Assembly: GCA_003551645.1 (NCBI GenBank)
Contig: PUND01000092.1
Location: 1 to 34,063, forward strand
DNA: 34,063 nucleotides
Source of the DNA: Phycisphaerae bacterium
Lineage (GTDB): Bacteria > Planctomycetota > Phycisphaerae > SM23-33
Reading direction: 5' to 3'
Shown here in pieces: positions 15,053 to 23,874 of the stretch. The position numbers and the translations under genes are program-made. The first letter of the stretch is position 1. Every line of letters starts with the position of its first letter. Under the pieces are notes generated by a model. The model was not told the origin of the DNA, did no database searches, and was given only the letters and a program-made list of their open reading frames with translations.

Positions 15053-16954
15053 TCAATAAAACGCGCGGATATTAAGGTGCAGCCGGTTGTTGCCGGCCCC
15101 AACCCGCTCCGAGCCGGTCTCGGCCGACTTCAGCGTCACGCCCCAGTCCAGCCGGGCGCTGATATTCCGCCACAACAGAAGCTCCGCGCCCACACCGGCG
15201 CTGATAAGCGTGGGGCTGTGCTCGTAGGGTAACTGATCGTTCTGCCAGACACGTCCGACGTCCATGAACGGCCCTACCGCTATGTTCCAGTCCGTCGGGC
15301 CAAGCGGCCGCTCCGGACGGAAGCGGAACCCGCCCGGTTCTGTCGCCGGCTCGACGTTGCCCGTCGAGGCCGGCTCTTCCGGCGAAAGCAGCCGCGCCAA
15401 CAGGACCCTGTACTCAACGGTTGCCACAATGCCGCTGTCGCCGGAGGCGAACGACTCCGGGTAGCCGCGAACAGTGGTCGCCCCGCCGATGGCCTTGGTG
15501 AAGGTGGGCGTCAGCCGCCTGCCGAAGGGCGTGTACTGCCCTCTGATCGAACCCTTAAGCTGGTGGGCCAGTGTGGGGTCTTCGTCGCCGTGACCCCACT
15601 GATCGTCCAGCAGCGGCTCGAGGAACACGCTGCCGCCGACATCCGCACGGAATGTGAACCAGGAGCGGTCGGTGTCCATCCTGCCCAGCCCGTCAAGCTC
15701 ACTGCGGGATGTTCCGGCCAGGCCCGGCATGTTGACCTCGGTAAGCAGTGAACCGCTGAAGCTACCCAGCGACGTGTTGCGGCTGGCGCGGATTCCGGCG
15801 TAAGGCAGCAGGAATTCCGTCTGATGGCTTTCCTCGAACAAATCGTCCCTCAGCTTGTCCTGCCTGAACTGCAGGCCGCCAACGGCGTCCACAAAAAGCC
15901 TGCCCCGCTGCAGGAAGTTCCAGTTAATCTCGCCTCCGAAGAACATGCTCTCGCCCCGGAATTCTGTGTCGAATACCCCGACGTCAGAGGCGGTGTACCT
16001 ACTCCAGCCGCCGAATGCCTTCCAGCGGATGCGCGGGTGTGAGCGCAGCGGCCTTTCGTAGCTGAGGTTCAGGGCGTGAACCTGATCGAAACCGGCCGTC
16101 AGGTAGTCGGCCCAGAAGATATCGTCCGCACCGGTCAGGTTGTAGTGGACCCAGCCGATCCGCTGTCGCCAGCGCGACGTCTGGGGCGTGCCGGTGTTGG
16201 AGAACTCCCCATATACCGTCCAGGGCTTTTCCTCGGTGATGACGTAGTCGGCCTCCACGTCGCCCGGCTCCCTGCCCGGCTCCAGCGTCAGATCAACCTG
16301 CCGGCGGGGGTGGCGGCTTAGAAACTCCATGTGGCGTTCCACGGCCGATATCCTCACCGGCCAGCCGTATTTCAGCGGCGAATCCGCAAGCAGCCGCTGG
16401 TGCTCTGGCTGGTTTATCCGCTCCTGCTCATCCGGGCCGCTAGCGACCGTGCGTATCCTGGATACAATGCCCTCGGTGACACTGACCTCCAGGACGCCCT
16501 CGGAGTCCTCGGCCGTCAACGCATCCAACTGATCGCGGGTTACGGTCGCCCGGACGGCGGCCAGCCCAACCTCCTGGTGGGCGACCAGCACCGACTCGAC
16601 AATCGCCCCGACCGCCGGATAAGTCAGAAGCATGCCGCCTTCCTCGGTGTATTCGCCGATATCGACCAGAGTCAGTTCACGGGCCGGCTCATCTTCGGCC
16701 GCTGGCCGCCACGGCTCGCCGTCGGCGTCCGGGGGGACAAGACGGACCGTCGCCCAATTGCGCACCTGCTCGGGGGTCATCCCCTTGCCGCTCAGACCCA
16801 CTATCCTGACCTGCCTTACAAGGACCGTCGGACCGGCCTCCAGGCCGGGCGGCCCATCCGCGGCGCCCGATTTCGGCCCAACCATAAGCAGGCCCGCAAA
16901 AAGCATGGTCCCGAGACATATCCGCCGAAGCTTGCGCGTTTGATTCTCAGCCAT
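15053..16954 (-). CDS. TpsB-type outer-membrane transporter (ShlB/FhaC/HecB family)
   Basis: 633 residues from ATG 16954 with AAAGGA 5-6 nt upstream. The signal peptide is residues 1-31. The region from 43 to about 240 holds two POTRA-like modules: a first one opening VLVRQVRIVGL, and a second including VSVTEGIVSRIRTV (158-170). Residues 245-633 form the 16-stranded beta-barrel; VRGY (495-498) is the conserved loop-6 motif of the Omp85/TpsB superfamily, and the chain ends in an aromatic residue (IRAFY) as outer-membrane barrels do. It would export the TpsA protein across the outer membrane. The gap to tpsA is 151 bp with a small hairpin (14956-14970) and no clear promoter, so one operon is likely. 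It supports a true outer membrane in this organism. No good promoter was seen in 16955-17234. Confidence 0.92.
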   Translation of the reverse strand: MAENQTRKLRRICLGTMLFAGLLMVGPKSGAADGPPGLEAGPTVLVRQVRIVGLSGKGMTPEQVRNWATVRLVPPDADGEPWRPAAEDEPARELTLVDIGEYTEEGGMLLTYPAVGAIVESVLVAHQEVGLAAVRATVTRDQLDALTAEDSEGVLEVSVTEGIVSRIRTVASGPDEQERINQPEHQRLLADSPLKYGWPVRISAVERHMEFLSRHPRRQVDLTLEPGREPGDVEADYVITEEKPWTVYGEFSNTGTPQTSRWRQRIGWVHYNLTGADDIFWADYLTAGFDQVHALNLSYERPLRSHPRIRWKAFGGWSRYTASDVGVFDTEFRGESMFFGGEINWNFLQRGRLFVDAVGGLQFRQDKLRDDLFEESHQTEFLLPYAGIRASRNTSLGSFSGSLLTEVNMPGLAGTSRSELDGLGRMDTDRSWFTFRADVGGSVFLEPLLDDQWGHGDEDPTLAHQLKGSIRGQYTPFGRRLTPTFTKAIGGATTVRGYPESFASGDSGIVATVEYRVLLARLLSPEEPASTGNVEPATEPGGFRFRPERPLGPTDWNIAVGPFMDVGRVWQNDQLPYEHSPTLISAGVGAELLLWRNISARLDWGVTLKSAETGSERVGAGNNRLHLNIRAFY

Positions 16955-17234
16955 TTGCGTCCTTTAGGGAAAATCCGCCTTGTGTGTATGCTCGCGCCCT
17001 GTGACAACGTCGGCGCCTACAGCCGCCCCCGCGTGAGTTCAGATGCGTCATGACCGGCAATTCCGCTCTCCGCGCGCCTCCGTGCATAGCGGTTGCCCCA
17101 TACTGCACGGCGGCGCAAAAATAAGGTTCAAAGACACCCGCCGGGCTGCACTGCCGGGCCGTCATGTACGAACCTTAGTGCCGACACCCGCGAATGCAAG
17201 CCAAAATGCCGCTTTGTCCGGCGGCTGGAGCGGT

Positions 17235-17780
17235 TCAATCGCCGGCGCCGGCAAGCTTCCGCAGCGTGCGGTCGAAGACCTCGAAATCGCCCTCGCCGAA
17301 CAACACAAAGCGCACGTGACCGACGCCGGACAGCCGCTCGGCCTCTTCGATCACGGTCCGCAGCGCTATCTCCGCCGCCGGTTCTATCGGATACCCGAAC
17401 ACCCCGGCCGATATCGCCGGAAAGGCCACGGAGCGCAAGCCGTTTTGCTCGGCCAGAGAGAGCGCATTGCGGTAGCACGAGGCGAGCAGTTCATCCGCCG
17501 GCTCATCCGAACCGTACACAGGCCCAAGACAATGAATCACATGGCGGTTCGGCAAATCGTGTGCGCCGGTTATGACCGCCTGCCCCGGCCGGATTGGGGC
17601 CAGCGGACGGCATTCCTCCTCCAGCCCCGAACCGGCGGCTCGGTGGATGGCCCCCGCAACACCGCCGCCGATGCGCAGCTCGGCGTTGGCGGCGTTGACC
17701 ACCGCGTCCATATCCGGCTGGTCGGCGATATCGCCCCGCACGCACTCAACTGTAACGCCATGCACGTTACGACTGGTCAT
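17235..17780 (-). CDS. macro domain protein (ADP-ribose / O-acetyl-ADP-ribose hydrolase-like)
   Basis: 181 residues, essentially one macro domain. The start is ATG 17780 with AGGGAG 7 nt upstream. NAAN (29-32) and GGGVAGAIH (38-46) form the ADP-ribose loop with the catalytic Asn; SAGVFGYP (about 124-131) is the second ligand-binding loop. The family binds ADP-ribose and often removes acetyl or ADP-ribose groups; the exact substrate is unknown. Without signal peptide it is cytoplasmic. It stands alone: the gene upstream (kinase) diverges and the TpsB gene lies 280 bp downstream on the same strand. No ADP-ribosyltransferase toxin is seen next to it. Confidence 0.93.
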   Translation of the reverse strand: MTSRNVHGVTVECVRGDIADQPDMDAVVNAANAELRIGGGVAGAIHRAAGSGLEEECRPLAPIRPGQAVITGAHDLPNRHVIHCLGPVYGSDEPADELLASCYRNALSLAEQNGLRSVAFPAISAGVFGYPIEPAAEIALRTVIEEAERLSGVGHVRFVLFGEGDFEVFDRTLRKLAGAGD

Positions 17781-17925
17781 GGTCGGCTCCCTGATTTGCC
17801 TGTGACAATTCTTTCGGATCGATTAACGCGCCTTGGCCGCCGCCGTCGGCGACCATCAGGCGACGGCGAGTCTATATCAGCAGGCCCTGGAATGCAGCCC
17901 CATGCCCGCGTCGCGGCCGGCCTCG

Positions 17926-17954
17926 TTGAAATCAGCGGGGTGCCCTGCTATCTT
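17926..17954 (+). promoter_or_regulatory. sigma-70 promoter of the PfkB kinase gene
   Basis: TTGAAA (17926-17931), 17-bp spacer, TATCTT (17949-17954). The predicted start is near 17961, giving a leader of about 86 nt before GTG 18047. Confidence 0.55.
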
Positions 17955-18046
17955 GTCGCCTCGCGGCCGGGAGCCGGCAGCGGACCCGGTCGCCTTGAAG
18001 GTTTCCATCACCACTTTATCGAAACAAAGGCGAAAGGAGCTTTACC

Positions 18047-19126
18047 GTGAGTATCGAACTTCGCAGCGATTGCGACTATGCCCTGCTCGTACCGACCAGC
18101 ATGGGCGTGCGGTTCACCCCCGAAAACGCCCAGCCGTTCCACTGCGGCCGGCGGTTCATCCTCCAGGCGACCAGCGCCGAGACCAACGTCGCCAGCGTGT
18201 CGGCGTACCTGGGGCTGCCGGTGAAGGTGCTGACGACCTTCGTGAAGGGTTCGCCCATAGCCCGGTTCATCAAGGACGATCTCGCCTCTCGCCACATGGA
18301 CTACGAAGGCCCGGAAGTGGATCAGGGCGGGCCGTGGGGCTACCGGCACCAGTTCAACCTCGCCGACAGCGGGCTGGGCACCAGAGGCCCGCGCGTGTGG
18401 AACGACCGCGCCGGCGAAGTCGGCCGGACGCTCAACGCAAAGGACTTCGACCTCGACCGCATCTTCGGAGATGAGGGCGTCCAGTTAGTGCACATCTCCG
18501 GGCTGGTCGGGGCGCTTTCGCCGGAAAGCAGCCAGTGCTGCCTGGAGATAGCCCGCGCGGCCAAGAAGTACGGTACCAGGATCAGCTTCGACCTGAACCA
18601 CCGGGCGTCTTTCTGGGAAGGCCGGGAGAAGGAGCTTCGCGACATCTTCACCGAGATCGCCGGCGTCGCGGACCTGCTGATAGGCAACGAGGAAGACTTC
18701 CAGCTCTGCCTGGGGCTTGAAGGCCCGGAGGCCGGCGGCAAGGGCCTGGCCGACAAGATCGACGCCTTCAAGGAGATGATCAACCGCGCGAAGAAGGAGT
18801 ATCCCAACGCGACGGTCTTCGCCAACACGCTGCGGGAGGTCGTCTCGGCGAACCACCACCTCTGGGGCGCGATCATGTCCGAGGGCGACGACTTCCACGT
18901 GGTCGAGCCGCGCGACATAACCGTCATGGACCGCATCGGCGGCGGCGACGGGTTCGTCGGCGGGATGCTCTACGGCGTCCTGAAGGGCTGGGAACCGGAA
19001 AAGTGGGTCCGCTTCGGCTGGGCGACCGGCGCGCTTGCGACGACCATGCTCACCGACTACGGCCAGCCCGCCGACGAAGACCAGGTCTGGTCAATCTGGG
19101 AAGGAAACGCGAGGGTGAAACGGTAG
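18047..19126 (+). CDS. PfkB family carbohydrate kinase (2-keto-3-deoxygluconate kinase-like)
   Basis: 359 residues from GTG 18047, with AAAGGAG 7 nt upstream. Ribokinase fold. The C-terminal signature DRIGGGDGFVGG places the catalytic Asp in a GGGD anion hole, a variant of GAGD common in 2-keto-3-deoxygluconate kinases. The N-terminal half has the substrate-lid strands and the Asn-rich ATSAETNVASVSAYLG helix that binds sugar. It would phosphorylate a keto-sugar acid using ATP. That fits the enolase-family dehydratase and oxidoreductase 10 kb away, though a direct link is inference. The stop is followed by dispersed repeats, not by an obvious terminator. Confidence 0.9.
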   Translation: MSIELRSDCDYALLVPTSMGVRFTPENAQPFHCGRRFILQATSAETNVASVSAYLGLPVKVLTTFVKGSPIARFIKDDLASRHMDYEGPEVDQGGPWGYRHQFNLADSGLGTRGPRVWNDRAGEVGRTLNAKDFDLDRIFGDEGVQLVHISGLVGALSPESSQCCLEIARAAKKYGTRISFDLNHRASFWEGREKELRDIFTEIAGVADLLIGNEEDFQLCLGLEGPEAGGKGLADKIDAFKEMINRAKKEYPNATVFANTLREVVSANHHLWGAIMSEGDDFHVVEPRDITVMDRIGGGDGFVGGMLYGVLKGWEPEKWVRFGWATGALATTMLTDYGQPADEDQVWSIWEGNARVKR

Positions 19127-19181
19127 CCGGTGCTCAGGAGCCAGTAGCCGGGCTTGCCGCGACGAAGCCGCAGGCGGAGAC

Positions 19182-19265
19182 GGGAATCTGGAACCGGGAA
19201 CATGGAACCTGGAACCGGGAACATGGAACCTGGAACGCGGAACAGGGAACACGGAACCTGGGACC
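19182..19265. repeat. 21-bp tandem repeats with a GGAAC core
   Basis: Two perfect 21-bp units (19190-19210 and 19211-19231) and diverged flanking units, with a sub-period of about 7 bp (GGAACNN). Just before it, at 19134-19150, is CAGGAGCCAGTAGCC, a sequence seen again near 33470 and inverted near 33935. This is noncoding, low-complexity DNA between the kinase and the IS remnant. Confidence 0.8.
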
Positions 19266-19294
19266 AGCGGCCGACACTAAAGCGGCGATGTAAC

Positions 19295-19388
19295 CCCTCC
19301 CTCGTCGGGGGGGAGGGTGGCCCGAAGGGTCGGGAGGGGGTGTGCCCTCTCCCGGTCCTTGCGGACCGACCTCTCCCAGAGGGAGAGG
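19295..19388. repeat. multi-hairpin intergenic repeat
   Basis: Three perfect stems in a row: CCCTCCC/GGGAGGG (19295-19301, 19311-19317), CGGTCC/GGACCG (19353-19358, 19363-19368), and CCTCTCCC/GGGAGAGG (19370-19377, 19381-19388). It looks like a dispersed palindromic element. Being between the kinase stop and an IS end, it may also stop readthrough, but no U-tracts follow. Confidence 0.6.
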
Positions 19389-19403
19389 AGTTGCCCGGGT
19401 CCG

Positions 19404-19640
19404 ATCCGGGTACATAGGTAACAGAACAGTCCGGGCACATGGGTAACAGTTTTGGGATAGTCATGGCTGAAAGGAGCATCAGCCATGCCTTGGACGGAGA
19501 CCTGTGCGATGGACGAACGTATCCGCTTCGTGGTCGAGTACGACCGAGACGAGTTATCGATGACACAACTGTGCGCTAGATACAACATCAGCCGCAAGAC
19601 CGGCTACAAGGGGCTGCGTCGGCGGGAAGCGATGCGTTCA
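19404..19640 (+). mobile_element. left-end remnant of an IS481-family insertion sequence
   Basis: Two near-identical stretches (CCGGGTACATAGGTAACAG at about 19408 and CCGGGCACATGGGTAACAG at about 19430) precede the transposase start. They look like the end sequences bound by IS481 transposases. Only the first 60 or so codons of the transposase remain, so the element is broken. The right border is uncertain, somewhere before the next gene's ribosome site at 19644. Confidence 0.7.
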
Positions 19641-19670
19641 CGGAAAGGTGATGCGGATGCCTGCGAATAA
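19485..19670 (+). pseudogene. IS481-type transposase, N-terminal fragment
   Basis: 61 residues (MPWTETCAMDERIRFVVEYD onward) match the start of IS481 transposases: an N-terminal helix-turn-helix with the ISRKTGYK motif that recognises the element ends. The DDE catalytic domain, normally about 200 residues more, is missing. The fragment ends at TAA 19670, overlapping the next gene's start by 14 bp in another frame. No function expected beyond possible DNA binding. Confidence 0.8.
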
Positions 19671-21024
19671 GCGGACGGGCGGTGAGACGGCTGTTCGGGA
19701 ATACGACGTTGTGGTGGCCGGCGGCGGCACGGCCGGCGTGGTGGCGGCGCTTGCGGCCGTGCGCAACGGGGCGAAGACCTGCCTTATCGAGTCCAAGGGC
19801 TATCTCGGCGGGCTGGTGGTCGAGGGCGGCACGGCCCTGCACAGCTTCTACAACCTCTACACCGGCTTCGAGGGCGTCGAGAAGCGCCAGGTCGTCCGCG
19901 GCATCCCGCAGGAGATAATCGACCGCCTGGCCGAGGTCGGCGGCACCAGCGGGCACGGCGAGATGCTCGTCGGGTTTGACTACGACTCGGTCTGCACAGT
20001 CGTCGACACCGAGCTTTACAAGCTCATCGCCCACCGGATGCTCCGCGAGGCGGGCGTGGATGTGCTGGTCAACACGCTGCTGACCGGCGCCGACAGCGAC
20101 GGCGGGCGGGTGAAAGCCGCCGTCGTCGAGAGCCGCTCCGGACGGGAGAAGCTTACCGCCGGGTGCTTCATCGACTGCACCGGCTACGGCGACCTGTCGG
20201 CCTGCGCCGGCGCCGCATACACCGAGCCGAACGACCACCCGGTCGCCAACAGCATGGGCGTCGGCGGCGTGAGCATGGAAGGCCTGCACGACTGGCTGAA
20301 GGAACGCGACGCGATATCCGAGCACGCCGTCGGCCGGCGCAGCGGGCGGGACGGCCGGATAATCCGTCTCCAGGCCATCAAGAGCAAGCTGCCGAAGGAC
20401 TTCGTGGACCGCGCCCGCGAAATCGGCTTCTGGCCGGTGACCACGACCGTGCACGACGATTACTTCATGTTCGTCAAGCTCAACTACAAGCTGCCGGTCA
20501 GCCCGACCGACCGCGACGCCGTCGCCGCCGCCGAGATTGAACTGAGGCATCGCCAGTACGAGGCGTTACAGCTTATCCGCGAGTACATCCCCGGCTGCGA
20601 GAACGCGTTCATCGCGCGGACAAGCCCGTCGGTGTGCATCCGCCGCGGACGGCTGATAGAGTGCGACTACGACCTGACGGTGGACGACATAATCGGTGCC
20701 AGGCATTTCGACGACGATGTGATGGCCTACGGCTTCCACGACGCCGCGCCGCACTTCCAGATAGCCGGCGGCGGGACGTACGGCCTGCCCTACCGGGCGC
20801 TGCGCGTGGCGGGGCTGGACAACCTGCTGGCCGCCGGCATGCTGATAACCTCCCACTACGATGCGCACATGTCCACGCGCAACACGGTCTGCTGCATGGG
20901 TCAGGGCCAGGCCGTCGGGACCGCGGCCGCCCTCTGCGCCGCCGACGGCTGCTCGACGCGCGACCTGTCCTACGAGAAACTCCGCACCGCCCTGGAGGCC
21001 GGCGGCGTGTATTTCGAGAGTTGA
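19657..21024 (+). CDS. FAD-dependent oxidoreductase
   Basis: 455 residues from ATG 19657 (AAAGG at 19644-19648; GTG 19648 and ATG 19651 are also in frame). The N-terminal Rossmann motif GGGTAG (22-27) with Glu46 at the end of the second strand binds FAD. A second FAD-binding segment lies near the end (LLAAGMLITSHYDAHMSTRN and GQGQAVGTAAALCA). It resembles the FAD_oxidored family that includes proteins found with sugar-degrading genes in Planctomycetota; the substrate is unknown. No signal peptide is seen. Its upstream DNA is an IS481 remnant, so its native promoter may have been replaced. The next gene starts 18 bp downstream, so the two are co-transcribed. Confidence 0.88.
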   Translation: MPANKRTGGETAVREYDVVVAGGGTAGVVAALAAVRNGAKTCLIESKGYLGGLVVEGGTALHSFYNLYTGFEGVEKRQVVRGIPQEIIDRLAEVGGTSGHGEMLVGFDYDSVCTVVDTELYKLIAHRMLREAGVDVLVNTLLTGADSDGGRVKAAVVESRSGREKLTAGCFIDCTGYGDLSACAGAAYTEPNDHPVANSMGVGGVSMEGLHDWLKERDAISEHAVGRRSGRDGRIIRLQAIKSKLPKDFVDRAREIGFWPVTTTVHDDYFMFVKLNYKLPVSPTDRDAVAAAEIELRHRQYEALQLIREYIPGCENAFIARTSPSVCIRRGRLIECDYDLTVDDIIGARHFDDDVMAYGFHDAAPHFQIAGGGTYGLPYRALRVAGLDNLLAAGMLITSHYDAHMSTRNTVCCMGQGQAVGTAAALCAADGCSTRDLSYEKLRTALEAGGVYFES

Positions 21025-21042
21025 ACACCGAAGGAGCCGCAC

Positions 21043-21918
21043 TTGCGAATCGAACGCAATGCCGGGCCGACGCTGACCGGAGTCGAACTCGATGTCGGCG
21101 ACGAACTGTTGTTCACGCTCGCCGACGGCCAGACGCGGCACATCGCCGTCCGCAGCGCCTGGGCGAACCCCAGCGAGTTCGGGCAGACCCCCGAAGGCGG
21201 CCCGGAGGGCGTCATCCGCTACCGCATCCGGGCGGACCTGGAGATTGACGGGCATCTGGTCCAACTCGTCCGGACCATCCCGTCGCGGGAGAGCTTCCGC
21301 TCGCCGCCGTGCTTTTTGGGACTTCGCGTCTGGCTGGACGCGGTTGACGATATCTTCGGTTTCCTCGCGGAAAACCACGGCCAGTGCCGCCCGAAGCGCA
21401 AGGTCCGGCTGGCTCTCTGGGACGCCCGGCGGCGGATATGCCCGACGCTGCTGCACCCGTGGTGCCCCCTGCCGGCCGGCGGGCTGCGGGTGCGGGACTG
21501 TTACCGGGGCGAGGACACCTGGCTGGGGCCTTACGACGGCTCGGAATGCCACGGCGGGCTGGACATCAACCACCCGGCCGGCACGCCGCTGTGGACGCCG
21601 CTGCGGATAGACGAGCACGAGATGTTCGCCCGCGTCGCCGGCGGCGAAAACAACAACCGCTGGCGCGGGCTTCACCACTGGCCGGACGGCTCCACGTGGG
21701 TGCTTCAGTCGCACCACATAATCCGCCTGCTGATTCCCGAAGATGAGCCGATAGCCGCCGGCACACACTACGCCGAAGCCGCCGGCGTGCTATCCGGGGC
21801 ACACGAGCACAGCCACTTCGTCTTCCGCATCCGAGAAGGCGACGAGGAAGTAATGCTCGACCCCTGGCTGCTGTTCTGGCAGATGTACGAGGATCGGCGG
21901 TTGACGGAAGCGGACTGA
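21043..21918 (+). CDS. M23-like (LytM-fold) protein of unknown function
   Basis: 291 residues from TTG 21043 with AAGGAG 8 nt upstream. Residues 1-120 are beta-rich with no family I recognise. The second half has the zinc signature of M23/LytM peptidases: H170-x3-D174 in CHGGLDINHPAGTPLWTP, and H256-x-H258 in HEHSHFVF. Known M23 enzymes are exported and cut peptidoglycan cross-links, yet no signal peptide or membrane helix is present. The gene sits 18 bp after the FAD oxidoreductase, suggesting a metabolic or non-peptidase role for the fold. Active-site residues look intact, so hydrolysis of some other amide bond is possible. Confidence 0.65.
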   Translation: MRIERNAGPTLTGVELDVGDELLFTLADGQTRHIAVRSAWANPSEFGQTPEGGPEGVIRYRIRADLEIDGHLVQLVRTIPSRESFRSPPCFLGLRVWLDAVDDIFGFLAENHGQCRPKRKVRLALWDARRRICPTLLHPWCPLPAGGLRVRDCYRGEDTWLGPYDGSECHGGLDINHPAGTPLWTPLRIDEHEMFARVAGGENNNRWRGLHHWPDGSTWVLQSHHIIRLLIPEDEPIAAGTHYAEAAGVLSGAHEHSHFVFRIREGDEEVMLDPWLLFWQMYEDRRLTEAD

Positions 21919-21997
21919 AGAGCTTCGAAGGCAGCGCCGATATGCAAGCTAGGGAACACGTCCTTTTACGACGACGTCTAATCAGGAGCCGGCCGGC

Positions 21998-23767
21998 ATG
22001 GGCTGGGAAGCGTGGCTGACATTATCGGTCGTGGTGCTGGTGATCGGCGTGCTTGCCTTTACGCGCGTCGCGGCGGACCTGGCGCTTGTCGGCGGGGTGG
22101 CACTGCTGCTGGCCGCGAGGGTGATAACACCGGCGGATGCGCTTGCCGGTCTGTCGAACCCCGGCGTCATCACGGTGGGTGTGTTGTTCGTCGTGGTCGC
22201 GGGCATCCAGCGGACCGGCGCGGTGGGCTGGATCGGCTCGAAACTGCTGGGTCGGCCGAAGACGCAGCTCGCCGCACAACTGCGCGTGATGGGGCCGGCC
22301 GCGGCCATGAGCGCCTTTCTGAACAACACCCCGGTGGTGGCGATGTTCATCCCGGCGGTGAGGGACTGGTCGCATAAGCTCCGCCTGCCCGCCTCGAAGC
22401 TGCTGATACCGCTGAGCTACGCGGCCATCCTCGGCGGGACCTGCACGCTTATCGGAACCAGCACCAACCTGGTGATCAACGGCCTGCTCATGACCGAGAT
22501 GGGTCGCGAAAGCTTGGGGATGTTCGAGATTTCGGCGCTTGGCCTGCCGGCCGCGGCGGTTGGGCTGGGTTTCCTGATGCTTCTGGGCAGGCGTCTGCTC
22601 CCTGACCGCCGACCTGCGGTGTCGGTCGGCGACGACCCGCGAAACTACACCATAGAGATGATCGCCGAGCCGGGCGGTCCGCTTGTCGGAAAGACCATCG
22701 AGCAGGCCGGGCTGAGGCAGCTTACCGGGCTTTACCTGATGGAGATCGACCGCGACGGCGACGTCATGCCGGCGGTCGGACCTGAAGAGAAGCTCCGCGG
22801 CGGCGACCGCCTGGTGTTCGTCGGAATCGTGGAGTCGGTAACGGAGCTTCGCAAGACCAAGGGGCTTGCGCCGGCGACGGACCAGACCTTCAAGCTGGAC
22901 ACACCGGCGGGCAACCGCTGCCTCATCGAGGCGGTGGTCTCGGACACCTGCCCGCTGGTCGGGCGGTCCATCCGCGAAGGTCGCTTCCGCAGCGTGTACA
23001 ACGCCGCGGTCATCGCGGTGGCGCGGACCGGGCAGCGCGTCCGGAAGAAGGTCGGCGACATCGTGCTCCGCCCCGGCGACACGCTGCTTCTGGAAGCACA
23101 TCCGTCGTTCGTCGAGCAGCAGCGGAACTCTCGCGACTTCTACCTCGTCGGCGCGGTGCGGAACTCCAGCCCGCCGCGCCACGAAAAGGCCCCGCTGGCA
23201 ATGGTGATCCTCGCAGCGATGGTCGCGGTCGTATCGCTGGGCTGGATGGACATGCTGGTGGCGGCGATGCTTGCGGCGGGGGTGCTGATAATCACTCGCT
23301 GCCTTCACGGCGCTGAGGCGCGCCGCAGCGTGGACTGGCACGTGCTGATAGCGATAGCGGCGGCGTTCGGAATCGGACGGGCCATCGCCGCCACCGGACT
23401 GGCCGAGTACTTCACATCCGCGGTGCTCTCCGCCATAGGCGACAGGCCGTGGGTGGCGCTGGCGGTGGTGGCGGCGCTTGCGTCGGTTCTCAACGGCGTC
23501 GTAACCAGCAACGCCACGGCGGTGCTGGTGTTCCCGCTGGCCGTCAGCACCGCCCGGGACCTCGATGTGAGCATCATGCCGTTCGCCCTGGCGGTGATGG
23601 TATGCTCGGCCGGGAGCTTCGCCACGCCCATGGGCTACCAGACCAACCTGATGGTTTATGGACCCGGCGGATACCGCTTCGGCGACTTTGTGCGAATCGG
23701 CCTGCCGATGAACCTGCTGATATGGGCGACAGCGGTCGTGCTGGCGCCGCTTATCTGGCCCTTCTAA
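21998..23767 (+). CDS. SLC13/DASS family transporter with two RCK_C (TrkA-C) domains
   Basis: 589 residues from ATG 21998 (AGGAG upstream). Membrane halves flank a cytosolic insert. N-terminal helices (1-200) include LNNTP (108-112) and GTSTNL (153-158); the C-terminal half (about 400-589) includes TSNAT (503-507) and TPMGYQTN. These repeated Asn-Thr/Ser motifs bind sodium and carboxylate in the divalent-anion symporter superfamily. Residues about 218-285 and 300-375 are two RCK_C domains, which bind regulatory ligands. It probably imports a carboxylate or sulfate with Na+; the substrate is unknown. It follows the M23-like gene by 79 bp and may share its operon. Confidence 0.9.
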   Translation: MGWEAWLTLSVVVLVIGVLAFTRVAADLALVGGVALLLAARVITPADALAGLSNPGVITVGVLFVVVAGIQRTGAVGWIGSKLLGRPKTQLAAQLRVMGPAAAMSAFLNNTPVVAMFIPAVRDWSHKLRLPASKLLIPLSYAAILGGTCTLIGTSTNLVINGLLMTEMGRESLGMFEISALGLPAAAVGLGFLMLLGRRLLPDRRPAVSVGDDPRNYTIEMIAEPGGPLVGKTIEQAGLRQLTGLYLMEIDRDGDVMPAVGPEEKLRGGDRLVFVGIVESVTELRKTKGLAPATDQTFKLDTPAGNRCLIEAVVSDTCPLVGRSIREGRFRSVYNAAVIAVARTGQRVRKKVGDIVLRPGDTLLLEAHPSFVEQQRNSRDFYLVGAVRNSSPPRHEKAPLAMVILAAMVAVVSLGWMDMLVAAMLAAGVLIITRCLHGAEARRSVDWHVLIAIAAAFGIGRAIAATGLAEYFTSAVLSAIGDRPWVALAVVAALASVLNGVVTSNATAVLVFPLAVSTARDLDVSIMPFALAVMVCSAGSFATPMGYQTNLMVYGPGGYRFGDFVRIGLPMNLLIWATAVVLAPLIWPF

Positions 23768-23874
23768 CCTCCGCAACGGAACGTTACCGGTTCGGACGCG
23801 ATTCGTCTGCTGCTGTAACAGGCCCCGCCGGCGTCCCAGGCCGACCTCACCGCACGGTCCGCTATTTGCCGATA

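Noticed and set aside
16955-17234. sigma-54 or sigma-70 promoter for the tpsBA operon
   Set aside because: No TGGC-N-TGC element and no -35/-10 pair with acceptable spacing; the best, TTGTCA near 17012, has no good -10.
19182-19265. CRISPR array
   Set aside because: Repeats are contiguous, without spacers, and have a 7-bp sub-period; no cas gene is near.
22022-23776. 584-residue minus-strand frame opposite the transporter
   Set aside because: Composition is His/Arg-rich with no motif; the plus-strand frame encodes clear membrane and RCK_C features.
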